This document shows positions 1 to 6,197 of a stretch of 10,179 nucleotides of DNA, one piece after another (position 1 is the first letter of the stretch; each line of letters begins with the position of its first letter). Source of the DNA: Cyanobacteria bacterium HKST-UBA02 (GTDB taxonomy: Bacteria; Cyanobacteriota; Vampirovibrionia; Obscuribacterales; Obscuribacteraceae); contig JAGQHH010000246.1 of assembly GCA_020431945.1 (NCBI GenBank), forward strand, positions 1-10,179. The letters are read 5' to 3'. Made by a program: the position numbers and the translations under genes. Under the pieces are notes generated by a model. The model worked only from the letters and a program-made list of their open reading frames with translations. It made no database searches and had not been told where the DNA came from.

Positions 1-59
1 CAGGGCAGGGCTTCGCCTCCCTGCTGATAGCGCTCTTCCCAGTTGATACTCTCGTGCAT
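1..59 (-). CDS. Probable SAM-dependent methyltransferase, N-terminal fragment (runs off the window)
   Basis: An ATG at 57-59 on the minus strand opens a frame that reads MHESINWEERYQQGGEALP and then leaves the window with an incomplete codon beginning TG. The pattern N-W-E-x-R-Y-x-x-G followed by P and probably W is typical of the first residues of class I SAM-dependent methyltransferases of the thiopurine/tellurite-resistance type, where W-x-x-R-Y-x-x-G-x-x-P-W precedes the Rossmann fold. A purine-rich GAGGGAG lies three bases before the start, so the SD spacing is tight but the start is believable. It is the next gene downstream of the membrane protein ending at 107, on the same strand with a 47-nt gap, so co-transcription is likely. 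Only 19 codons are visible and the catalytic motifs are outside, so the family call is inference. Confidence 0.5.
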   Translation of the reverse strand, partial: MHESINWEERYQQGGEALP

Positions 60-106
60 GAGCTCCCTCGCGATTCTGCCGGGTTCCGAATTGAGACAAG
101 CAGATT

Positions 107-481
107 TTACCGTGAATAAAAGATGATCGGGTAAGCGATGACGATGGCTATAAAAGAGACTGTGATTCCCAGAGGTATCGACTCCGGACCCTGGGCTCTC
201 GCCCGGGGCAGAATGAAAAGAATCAGGTAGAGGCTTTTATAGATCACCTGGAGAATCAGGATGGGGATGAAGAATTCGGGTGTATAGAGACCTCCCAGGG
301 AGCAGAGTAGAATCGCCGCCCAGAGAGAGCCCACCAGGAGCCGGAGTCCGTCCTGATTGCCTACTTTGCCCTCGAAAACGGACAGGGGACCGTCTCCGGC
401 ATGGCTGAAGAGGCTGATCAAGACAGGGGTCAGGATAACTATGTTAGTGGTATAGGCCGTTCTCAGGAGCAATTCATCCAT
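107..481 (-). CDS. Small four-helix integral membrane protein of unknown function
   Basis: A 124-residue protein made largely of hydrophobic helices. Approximate membrane segments are residues 10-27, 46-65, 69-91 and 103-121, separated by short polar loops. A conserved-looking loop before the second helix reads VFEGKVGNQDGLRLLVGSLW. It resembles uncharacterised four-helix membrane proteins seen in Planctomycetes and Bacteroidetes; no catalytic motif is visible, so I give no function. The ATG at 479-481 is chosen because it starts just before the first helix (MDELLLRTAY), but it has no clear SD. The frame is open to a TTG at 527-529 with GAGGGAG about 14 nt upstream, which would add a 16-residue polar N-terminus. 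It is divergent from the ArsC-like gene and upstream of the partial methyltransferase gene on the same strand. Confidence 0.75.
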   Translation of the reverse strand: MDELLLRTAYTTNIVILTPVLISLFSHAGDGPLSVFEGKVGNQDGLRLLVGSLWAAILLCSLGGLYTPEFFIPILILQVIYKSLYLILFILPRARAQGPESIPLGITVSFIAIVIAYPIIFYSR

Positions 482-575
482 TGAAACAGTCTTGCTTTTT
501 TCGGTGAACGAGAGGTGATTCGAGAACAATCGGTTTCAAGTAGCTCCCTCGGTCACCTGCTGTTCATGCAATTCC

Positions 576-584
576 TGCTATAAA
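576..584 (+). promoter_or_regulatory. Possible extended -10 promoter for the ArsC-like gene
   Basis: The sequence TGCTATAAA gives an extended -10 element (TGn followed by TATAAA, five of six matches to TATAAT) about 40 nt before the chosen start at 627. No good -35 hexamer lies at the usual spacing, which an extended -10 can compensate. It sits in the divergent gap between the membrane protein gene and this gene. Confidence 0.35.
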
Positions 585-626
585 AACAGGGTGTAATCGA
601 TCCTGCTTTCCATGGAGGTTCCCGGA

Positions 627-980
627 ATGGCTAAGCTCGACTGGATGTATCATCGCAAGAACTGCCAGACCTGCCAGAAGACCGACGGTTATCTGGAGAG
701 AAAAGGCATCTCTGTGAACACCATAGTAGATTGCAAAAAAGAGCCCATGACTTTCCCTGAGGCCAAGAGTCTTCTCAAGGGTGTGAAAAAGCTCTACGCC
801 ACCAAAGGGACAAAGGTCGTAGAAGTCGATATGGCAAGCAAGCCTGCCGACCCCGAGCTGATTTCTCTGATGATCGGACCGAGCGGCAAGCTCCGGGCTC
901 CCACTATCAAGAATGGCGATGTCCTGGTGATTGGTTTCAACGAAGACATGTACGGCAAGGCCCTTGCCGGCAAGAAATAA
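627..980 (+). CDS. ArsC/Spx-fold thioredoxin-like small protein
   Basis: A 117-residue protein with an N-terminal redox motif, YHRKNCQTCQK, where C13 and C16 form a C-x-x-C. The sequence around RAPTIKNGDVLVIGFNEDMYGKAL near the C-terminus matches the arsenate reductase (ArsC)/Spx family, in which an R-x-P-x-I segment precedes the last strands. Length (about 115-120) fits the family. True arsenate reductases of this fold carry a single catalytic Cys, while C-x-x-C members are thiol-redox proteins; related 'ArsC family (seleno)proteins' occur in Planctomycetes, but here both positions are ordinary cysteine codons. The start is decided by GGAGG at 614-618, eight nt before the ATG at 627. This SD overlaps and so excludes the earlier in-frame ATG at 612. 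It is convergent with the DHH gene, 18 nt away, without a convincing terminator between them. Arsenate reduction is not shown. Confidence 0.8.
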   Translation: MAKLDWMYHRKNCQTCQKTDGYLERKGISVNTIVDCKKEPMTFPEAKSLLKGVKKLYATKGTKVVEVDMASKPADPELISLMIGPSGKLRAPTIKNGDVLVIGFNEDMYGKALAGKK

Positions 981-998
981 GGTCCGGGCATCGCGGCG

Positions 999-1952
999 CT
1001 AGCCGTCTTTCGTGATCGCTTCGATCAACTCCTGAAGCACTTCTTCGGCTTTGTCGTTGTCTACCTGGCAGGTGCCCGCGTTTTCGTGACCGCCACCGCC
1101 GTATTTGAGACAGAGCTCGCCGATATTGGTGCGGGAGCTGCGGTTGACGATGGACTTACCGATGGCGAAGACGGTGTTCTGTTTCTTGAGCCCCCAGAGC
1201 ACATGGATAGAGATATTGGTGTCCGGGTAAAGAGCGTAGACCATGAAGCGGTTGCCGGCATAGATAGTCTCTTCGTCTTTGAGATTGAGGACCAGCAGAT
1301 TGCGGTGGATGGTCTTGCAACGGCGCACCTGCTCTTTGAATAGTTCGGCTTGCTCGTTGTAGAGGGCGACGCGCTCTTGCACATCGGGCATCTCCATGAT
1401 CTCTTCGATATCGTGATCCTTGCAATAGTCAATCAAGTCCATCATGAGATTGTAGTTGGAGATGCGAAAATCTCTGAAACGCCCGAGCCCGGTGCGGGGA
1501 TCCATCAGATAGTTGAGGAGCACCCAGTTGCTCGGCATGAGAATCTCGTCGGAGGTGAATTGAGCCGAGTCGGCTTTGTCCACTTCTTCGAGCATGTCGG
1601 TCCAGCGCTCGGGAAAAACATCGAATCCGCCGTAGTAGTCGAAAACCACCCGGGCTGCCGACTTGGCATGGGGATCGATGATGTGATTCTCTTTCTTCTC
1701 GGAATTTCTGATCGTCTCCGAGAGGTGGTGGTCGAATGCCAGGTGTACCCCGTCCACATAGGGAAGGTTGGTGGTTATGTCTCGACCGGTGATATCGATC
1801 TTTCCGTCCTGCATGTCCTTGGGATGGACGAAGAGAATGTCGTCGATCATATCTAGGTGCTTGAGCATCACGGCACACACCAGACCGTCGAAGTCGCTGC
1901 GTGTGACCAGTCTGTACTTGGTGGCTTCCTTAACCTCACTAGATGTTGTCAT
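999..1952 (-). CDS. DHH/DHHA1-family phosphoesterase (exopolyphosphatase-like)
   Basis: A 317-residue cytoplasmic protein with both domains of the DHH superfamily. The N-terminal domain has TRSDFDG (D20, D22) as metal ligands and FDHHL with the namesake D74-H75-H76. A further acidic region, EEVDKADSAQF, fits the remaining ligand motif. The C-terminal DHHA1 domain carries GGGGHENAG at 285-293, the substrate-binding glycine loop with H289. Family members hydrolyse phosphodiester or phosphoanhydride bonds with manganese (RecJ, NrnA, PPX1-type polyphosphatases). The T-R-S-D-F-D-G opening is characteristic of a group commonly annotated as exopolyphosphatase-like; I cannot tell polyphosphate from short oligonucleotide substrates by sequence alone. 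The ATG at 1950-1952 has AGGA at about eight nt. Lacking a signal peptide, it should act in the cytoplasm. It appears monocistronic. Confidence 0.88.
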   Translation of the reverse strand: MTTSSEVKEATKYRLVTRSDFDGLVCAVMLKHLDMIDDILFVHPKDMQDGKIDITGRDITTNLPYVDGVHLAFDHHLSETIRNSEKKENHIIDPHAKSAARVVFDYYGGFDVFPERWTDMLEEVDKADSAQFTSDEILMPSNWVLLNYLMDPRTGLGRFRDFRISNYNLMMDLIDYCKDHDIEEIMEMPDVQERVALYNEQAELFKEQVRRCKTIHRNLLVLNLKDEETIYAGNRFMVYALYPDTNISIHVLWGLKKQNTVFAIGKSIVNRSSRTNIGELCLKYGGGGHENAGTCQVDNDKAEEVLQELIEAITKDG

Positions 1953-2048
1953 CGCTCGATCCTGCCTCTTTTAGCGAAACTGCCTGATTACCGCCGATGT
2001 CAACTTGATGCCACTTTTGTCAGGGGAATAAACCGCAGGACACACTGA

Positions 2049-2065
2049 TATATGTATGGCATATA
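2049..2065. promoter_or_regulatory. AT-rich 17-nt inverted repeat, possible operator
   Basis: TATATG and CATATA form a perfect six-base inverted repeat around a five-base centre (TATGG). It lies about 97 nt upstream of the DHH gene start, just after the end of the next minus-strand gene. Its dyad symmetry and position suit a transcription-factor operator, but AT-rich palindromes also arise by chance. The surrounding gap (1953-2081) otherwise holds a minus-strand TTGACA (plus positions 1998-2003) with no good -10 partner. Confidence 0.25.
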
Positions 2066-2081
2066 ACGCCGGAGGCCCTGC

Positions 2082-3137
2082 TCAGCTTTCTTCCGGGAAG
2101 ACCTTGCCGAGGGTCTCGAAAGTGGTCTCGGGAATCTCTAGCCTGACTCCTCCGTTGCGCCCGTCCCGCTCGTCCCGCCCATCAAAGATGGCTCTTACAT
2201 GAAGGCGGAAGCCGGGCTTATCCTCGAGGAGTTTCTGATCGCGGTGAACGGCCGGCTCGAAGTCGGCGCTGTTGATGGCGGTAAGAGCCGTGAGATCATA
2301 AATCTGTATGCCACTGCCTCTGGTGAGCCGCATGTCCGAGATATAACCCATGTCGTTGAGGATGAAGTCTACTACAACCGGCCTGGAGCCTTTCGCCGGC
2401 ACTTTCCATTTCGGTTTTGTAGTGTAGTCGTTGCGGGGGCCGTGCATGCAGACGAACTGTTCCGAGAACTCTTTCTCGGTCATCTTATCGAAGGCCGCCC
2501 ATTCTTTGAGCTGCTCTTCCCAGGCTGTGTCTATTGCTTTCTTCATTTCGGGAAGGAGTGTTTGGAACTTTTCTCTGGCTTCCTGGGGTCTCGGCTTCAA
2601 TTCCTTGAGGGCGGGGATCTTGAGATTCAGGGTCTTCGTGGTCTTGACGGTGGGGGGCTCGAGGTTGGGATCGTTTTTTTTCTGGGCCAGATATTTCAAG
2701 ACGATTTTTCGTTTGCCCGGGACCATCGACTCGAGCCTGGTGTTATAGAGGGAGAAGTCGTCGCAGCTCTGCAAGAGTTTCTTGCCGTCATTGATCAGGA
2801 CGAAGAGACCGGTGAGGGTCCCGGAGCCGCCCCCGTTATAGCTCAGGATCACCGCCGCGTCGATGAGACCGTCCCCGTTGAGGTCGCTGAGCTTGCTCGC
2901 TTCGAGATGCACCGATGTCTCGCCCAGGCAGCACCAGCCGTTTTTGAGGGGATAGTAGAGATAATCTTTGAAGCCGGGCACGCGATAGTCCCGGTTTTCC
3001 AGGTCATTTGCCGTCGGTCGATAGGGACCCGCCGGAGCCGCCGCCAGAAGTGGCTGGCACTGGTTGAGAATTCCGGCTGACAGAAGCGCAGCGGTGTATA
3101 GCAGCGGGCGTCTTGTCCGGGGGCGGGTGCTTGACAT
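2082..3137 (-). CDS. Exported protein with calcium-loop motif and TonB-C-like domain
   Basis: A 351-residue protein with a Sec signal peptide: basic RPRTRR at 5-10, hydrophobic core to about 31, and likely cleavage after the AAA at 32-34. The mature part has DLNGDGLID at 85-93, a D-x-N-x-D-G-x-x-D calcium-binding loop as in dockerin and FG-GAP type repeats, followed by a beta-rich stretch ending FVLINDG. Residues 251-319 match the pattern of the TonB C-terminal domain (V-x-F-x-L-x-x-x-G-x-I-x-D-x-R-L, then GSG and A-L-x-A-I-x-x-A-x-F-E-P). No membrane anchor or long proline-rich spacer links to it, so it is not a canonical energy-transducing TonB. The ATG at 3135-3137 has GAGG seven nt upstream, preferred over an in-frame TTG at 3143. 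It is probably periplasmic or surface-bound; function unknown. It is divergent from the DUF3828-like gene. Confidence 0.78.
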   Translation of the reverse strand: MSSTRPRTRRPLLYTAALLSAGILNQCQPLLAAAPAGPYRPTANDLENRDYRVPGFKDYLYYPLKNGWCCLGETSVHLEASKLSDLNGDGLIDAAVILSYNGGGSGTLTGLFVLINDGKKLLQSCDDFSLYNTRLESMVPGKRKIVLKYLAQKKNDPNLEPPTVKTTKTLNLKIPALKELKPRPQEAREKFQTLLPEMKKAIDTAWEEQLKEWAAFDKMTEKEFSEQFVCMHGPRNDYTTKPKWKVPAKGSRPVVVDFILNDMGYISDMRLTRGSGIQIYDLTALTAINSADFEPAVHRDQKLLEDKPGFRLHVRAIFDGRDERDGRNGGVRLEIPETTFETLGKVFPEES

Positions 3138-3236
3138 GAGCAAACCTCTATTATTCGGAAAGTCACTATTTTATGTGTTTATTCATATAGCGGCCTTAGA
3201 ATAATTAGCCTTACATCTTTGCCGGAGCGTACTCGA
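3138..3236. promoter_or_regulatory. AT-rich divergent intergenic region, probable back-to-back promoters
   Basis: This 99-nt gap separates two divergent exported-protein genes and is clearly richer in A and T than its surroundings. Possible -10 elements are TAGAAT at 3197-3202 on plus and TAAAAT on minus (within 3165-3175), but neither has a clear -35. The minus gene's SD (GAGG) lies in its left edge and the plus gene's SD (GGAG, 3224-3227) in its right edge. The promoters are inferred from gene layout more than from motifs. Confidence 0.35.
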
Positions 3237-3857
3237 ATGCGAATCTCTAAGCTTTTCCCGGGAGTCTCTCTTATAGCGTCTGCTCTTCTGGCATTCGTTT
3301 TTGTGTTTTCCGAGGCGGCGCTATCGGCTCCTTCCGGAGGCAAGGCCAAATCGGCAGTCAAATCGGCAGTCAAATCGGGAGCCCCGCAAAGCCAGCAGGT
3401 CGCCTGCAAGAAGTTCGTCCAGGATTTCTACGACTGGTATTGCAAATGCATCGGAGCGGGCGGAAGCGGAGTGCCCGAGGACCGCGCCATGAAGGACCGG
3501 GGAAGCTCTTTCAGCCCGAGCCTGCGCCAGAAGCTCAAAGATGATTTCGAGGCTTCCGCCAAAGTCCAGGATGAGATCGTCGGTCTCGACTTCGATCCTT
3601 ATCTCAACAGCCAGGATCCCTATGAGCACTATGTAGCAGGCAAGGTAACGGCTTCCGGCAAGAACTATCTGGTGGAGATGCACGGAGTTCGAGGCGGCAA
3701 GCAAAACGCCAAACCGGACGTGACACCGGAAGTAGCATCACAGAACGGCAAGTTCATTTTCGTGAACTTCCACTACGGCAAAAGCGAATACCCGGAAAAC
3801 GAGAATCTAGTAAGCGTTCTCGACGCTCTCAAGAAGTCTCGGGACGAGACGAAATAG
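3237..3857 (+). CDS. Exported DUF3828-like protein
   Basis: A 206-residue protein with a signal peptide: K5, a hydrophobic core from about 9 to 25, and probable cleavage at ALSA/P (31/32). A low-complexity linker of KSAVKSAVKSG follows. From about residue 52, the pattern FVQDFYDWY, then SPSLRQKL, GLDFDPYLNSQDP, and a final KFIFVNFHYG with an LVSVLDALK tail matches DUF3828-type periplasmic proteins, an NTF2-like alpha+beta family of unknown function. The length is normal for the family. The ATG at 3237 is supported by GGAG at 3224-3227 with a nine-nt gap; an in-frame TTG at 3219 would precede the SD and is rejected. The gene is divergent from the TonB-C-like gene and convergent with the glycine-rich gene. 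Confidence 0.78.
   Translation: MRISKLFPGVSLIASALLAFVFVFSEAALSAPSGGKAKSAVKSAVKSGAPQSQQVACKKFVQDFYDWYCKCIGAGGSGVPEDRAMKDRGSSFSPSLRQKLKDDFEASAKVQDEIVGLDFDPYLNSQDPYEHYVAGKVTASGKNYLVEMHGVRGGKQNAKPDVTPEVASQNGKFIFVNFHYGKSEYPENENLVSVLDALKKSRDETK
3348..3380 (+). repeat. 12-nt tandem repeat in the DUF3828-like gene
   Basis: The unit AAATCGGCAGTC occurs twice exactly (3348-3359 and 3360-3371) and a third time in part (AAATCGGGA). It encodes the K-S-A-V steps of the linker just after the signal peptide. The period is a multiple of three, so slippage would lengthen or shorten the linker without breaking the frame. Confidence 0.7.
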
Positions 3858-3876
3858 CAGAGGGACCTTTCTTCCA

Positions 3877-3907
3877 ACCAACCTTTTTACCCGCCTGCCT
3901 GGTTGGT
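3877..3907. terminator. Weak inverted repeat between convergent gene ends
   Basis: ACCAACC at 3877-3883 pairs perfectly with GGTTGGT at 3901-3907, leaving a 17-nt loop that contains a run of five T. It spans the 29-nt gap between convergent stops and enters the last codons of the glycine-rich gene. A large loop and no T-tract after the stem make it a poor intrinsic terminator; its role is uncertain. Confidence 0.25.
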
Positions 3908-5125
3908 CGAGGGAGCCTTCATCTTGACCAGGGTCCATTGCTGGGTCTTGTCGGCACCATAATGCACCAGAATCGGGCTCTCGCTTTTGAGCAGGTTGGC
4001 GATGCCAGTGTCATAGACCACCTCTTTGTTGGTGCCTATGGTCCAGGCAGCCCTGGTGGATTTTTTGTCCACGGCTCCGGATATTGGCTTGAGCTCTTCG
4101 GTGAGGGGATTGTAGTAGTTCCCTTTTAGAATCCCCTTTTTGTTCATGGCGATCTGAAACATCATAGTGGTGCTTGTGTCGTCGCCCTGGACAAGGGAAT
4201 AGACGCCCAGTGGTTTCCATTCTTTCTTGTTGCCGACGGATTTAGTGAGCACCGCCGGTGCTGCCGAAGCAGGTGGTGGCGCCGGAGCTCTTGCCGCCAG
4301 GCTCTGGGCCTGTTTGTAATATGACTGTGCGGACTCGACAGGCTTGGAGCCGTAATAGACAGTATTTCCCTGGTAGGTGATATTGTTTCCGAAATCGTAT
4401 TCGGTGGGCTCCACGGCAGCTTCTTGCTGTTGATCTTCGTTCTCATCGTCTTCGTCGTCAGGGTAGTACCACCAGCCGCACAGGTCGCCCCAGCCGCAGC
4501 CACCCCACCAGCCCCATCCCCAGCCCCAGTCGGAATAAGGCCAGGCATAGCGGTTTCGTCCCCAGAAGCCCCGGTCGAAGGCCCGGTCATAGTTGAAATT
4601 CTGTCTGACAGCATCACCACGGGAATTGAGCTCACCCGGGGCGACTCTGTGAGTGCTGGTCTGTCTGGCAGCCGAGGCTATATGCCCGACCCCGTCGGTG
4701 GAAAGCGAGCGCCCTCCCCAGTTGTAGGTCTGGTTTGCTCCGGAGCGGAGCTCTCCCTCGGATACACGGGGAGCGGCACGACCACCAGCATCGCCTCTGG
4801 TACTTTCACCGCCGGCGCCGGCACGGCCACCGTCGCCGCCCCAGAGACGACTGTCTCGGCCGTAGCCACCGAGGTTCCGTCCCCCGAAACCACCACCACC
4901 AAAATCACGTCCGCCGCGTCCTCCGAAGCCTCCACCTCCGAAGCCGCCGCCTCCGAAGCCGCCGCCTCCGAAGCCACCGCCGCCGTGACCACCTCCTCCC
5001 CGGGCCAGAGCTGGCTGTCCTCCGGCGAGGACGGTAAGGCTGGCAAGCCCGCTAGCCGAGACTATCGCCAGGCAGGTGAGGAGGGCGATTTCTCTACGTG
5101 CTCTTTTCGTTTTGATCTCAAACAT
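3887..5125 (-). CDS. Exported glycine/tryptophan-rich surface protein (mu-protocadherin-like family)
   Basis: A 412-residue protein in four parts. A signal peptide (basic KTKRARR, hydrophobic core, cleavage near the A-L-A-R at about 39-42) leads into a glycine-rich zone to about residue 115, with four exact GGGGF repeats. Next comes a linker ending in VRQNFNYDRAFDRGFWG and a tryptophan/glycine stretch with two cysteines, followed by an acidic block (DDEDDENED). The C-terminal half, from about 240, contains YDFGNNITYQGNTVYYG and then WKPLGVYSLVQGD, RAAWTIGTN and QQWTLVKM. That arrangement matches proteins of Planctomycetes and similar bacteria annotated as mu-protocadherin or cell-surface proteins; their function is unknown. 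The ATG at 5123-5125 has AAGGAG six nt upstream. A GTG just before it is too near the SD. The gene lies 10 nt after the SgcJ-like gene and is probably translationally coupled to it. Confidence 0.78.
   Translation of the reverse strand: MFEIKTKRARREIALLTCLAIVSASGLASLTVLAGGQPALARGGGGHGGGGFGGGGFGGGGFGGGGFGGRGGRDFGGGGFGGRNLGGYGRDSRLWGGDGGRAGAGGESTRGDAGGRAAPRVSEGELRSGANQTYNWGGRSLSTDGVGHIASAARQTSTHRVAPGELNSRGDAVRQNFNYDRAFDRGFWGRNRYAWPYSDWGWGWGWWGGCGWGDLCGWWYYPDDEDDENEDQQQEAAVEPTEYDFGNNITYQGNTVYYGSKPVESAQSYYKQAQSLAARAPAPPPASAAPAVLTKSVGNKKEWKPLGVYSLVQGDDTSTTMMFQIAMNKKGILKGNYYNPLTEELKPISGAVDKKSTRAAWTIGTNKEVVYDTGIANLLKSESPILVHYGADKTQQWTLVKMKAPSTNQAGG
4925..4984 (-). repeat. 15-nt tandem repeat coding for (GGGGF)x4
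   Basis: Four consecutive 15-nt units encode GGGGF, with only third-position differences between units. On the plus strand they read as runs of CCTCCGAAGCC-like sequence. The period keeps the frame, so copy number could vary between strains and change the length of the flexible surface segment. Confidence 0.75.
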
Positions 5126-5131
5126 CACTTT

Positions 5132-5138
5132 CTCCTTA
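5132..5138 (-). promoter_or_regulatory. Shine-Dalgarno overlapping the upstream stop codon (translational coupling)
   Basis: On the minus strand, TAAGGAG contains the stop codon TAA of the SgcJ-like gene and the SD AAGGAG of the glycine-rich gene, which starts six nt later. Terminating ribosomes can restart here, so the two proteins are probably made together. Confidence 0.6.
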
Positions 5139-6125
5139 CTGTTTCCGGCTCAGGGTGATCTCAGGGGTGTCAGGCATTTGCTTGCCTGCCAGAAATCGTC
5201 CTGTGGAATGCCAGGAGAAAGTTTTGTCATCCAGTTTTTTGAGAATATTGACGCTGCTTCCCAGGCAGCCGTCAGGCTCGACGCTCTCGGCTGTTTCGAG
5301 CCAGGTCTCGCCGTCCCTGACCCAGAGCCCTGTCCCGTACCCCCCACTGGGGGCGAAGTGCCAGGACTTGAGCCTGCCGGTCAGGGGATCCCGCCCGATT
5401 ACTTGAACCGCGATCTTGTTTCCGTCTTCGCTGGCGATCATCATGCGGATGAAATTGTGCTGGCCGCCGGCCCATTCCGCCTGAGCTTGCATGCTACCCA
5501 GGGGTCCCTCGAATGACCAGTTGCCGATGAGCCAGGAGAGATCTTCGATACTGTCGGTCGCCAGGGGAGACTGATCGTCTTCGCTTACCGCCGCCATCTG
5601 CCATTTGCCGTCTTTCTTGACATGGACCACCATGTACCGGGCCAGGGCTCCGGCGTCGGGACCGGTCCGTATCCGCGTCGTCCCTTCTTCGATGGCGAGA
5701 TTTTCGGAAGGAAACTTCAGGGCATTGATCGAGATGTCCAGCTCCTGGCCGGAGCGGTGAGCGAAGTCAGTCGCGAAAAAGCTCTCGATGGCTTTTCTGC
5801 CCGAGAGCCTGCTACCGTCGGCCAGGGTGAAAGTGCCATCTTCCGACCACATTGAAGCCAGAGCCTTTGCGTCGCCCCGGGCAAAGGCAGCAGCATAGGC
5901 GATTGCCTGGGCGCGGAGTTCTCTCTCGTCGCTGCTGGCTCCTTCCGGTACGTCTACCGTCACTTTCCCTGAGCTTGATTCTTTCAGGCTGGGAGGCATG
6001 GGCGGCTGCTCGAGCTCGGCCGGGCCTTTCGACTCGGCCGGCTTGCTTTTGGCTTCGACGCTGGAAAGCCCTGCGCTGATTGCGATTACCAGGCTGAGTG
6101 AGAGGGCCTGAGTAAGTAATTTCAT
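5136..6125 (-). CDS. Exported SnoaL-like/SgcJ-EcaC family protein
   Basis: A 329-residue protein with a signal peptide cleaved probably at VEA/K (25/26), then a proline- and serine-rich linker. From about residue 70 it has a SnoaL/DUF4440-type NTF2-like domain: AYAAAFARGDAKALASMWSE, then DGTFTLADGSRLSGRKAI and VVHVKKDGKWQMAAVSED. The second half, from about 195, begins LSWLIGNWSFEG and is beta-rich, resembling the lipocalin-like barrel often fused to SnoaL domains in SgcJ/EcaC-type proteins. These folds form ligand-binding pockets; no catalytic residues can be assigned, and the common label 'oxidoreductase' is not supported by the sequence. The ATG at 6123-6125 has AAGGA at about eight nt. 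It is the first gene of an operon with the glycine-rich surface protein. Its SD lies in a hairpin (6134-6159) that could limit translation. Confidence 0.8.
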   Translation of the reverse strand: MKLLTQALSLSLVIAISAGLSSVEAKSKPAESKGPAELEQPPMPPSLKESSSGKVTVDVPEGASSDERELRAQAIAYAAAFARGDAKALASMWSEDGTFTLADGSRLSGRKAIESFFATDFAHRSGQELDISINALKFPSENLAIEEGTTRIRTGPDAGALARYMVVHVKKDGKWQMAAVSEDDQSPLATDSIEDLSWLIGNWSFEGPLGSMQAQAEWAGGQHNFIRMMIASEDGNKIAVQVIGRDPLTGRLKSWHFAPSGGYGTGLWVRDGETWLETAESVEPDGCLGSSVNILKKLDDKTFSWHSTGRFLAGKQMPDTPEITLSRKQ

Positions 6126-6133
6126 AGACCGGG

Positions 6134-6159
6134 TCCTTTTTCATGTGGCTCAAAAAGGA
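6134..6159 (-). promoter_or_regulatory. Leader hairpin that can hide the Shine-Dalgarno of the SgcJ-like gene
   Basis: In the minus-strand transcript, UCCUUUUU is followed by a 10-nt loop and then AAAAAGGA, which contains the SD of the gene starting at 6125. The eight base pairs are perfect, but only two are G-C, so the stem would be weak and easily opened. An anti-SD stem of this kind could act as a temperature- or ligand-sensitive switch, or merely be tolerated. Seen in sequence; the regulatory role is inference. Confidence 0.4.
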
Positions 6160-6197
6160 TCTAACCCTATGAATTGTAAAATCAACCCCGGGACTGA

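Noticed and set aside
60..106. A feature between the partial methyltransferase gene and the membrane protein gene
   Set aside because: Only the SD of the methyltransferase gene is visible; there is no promoter or hairpin.
981..1005. Terminator between the ArsC-like and DHH genes
   Set aside because: The only inverted repeat is a four-base stem (CGGC/GCCG) without a T-tract.
1998..2003. TTGACA (minus strand) as the -35 of the DHH gene
   Set aside because: The hexamer is perfect, but no acceptable -10 lies 16-18 nt downstream.
2199..3080. 293-codon open frame on plus, opposite the TonB-C-like gene
   Set aside because: It is the antisense shadow of a gene with a good SD, signal peptide and recognisable domains. 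Its own translation is biased and matches no family I know.
4424..5158. 244-codon open frame on plus, rich in A, S, T and E, opposite the glycine-rich gene
   Set aside because: The low-complexity product comes from reading the glycine repeats backwards. The minus-strand gene has an SD, a signal peptide and a recognised C-terminal domain.
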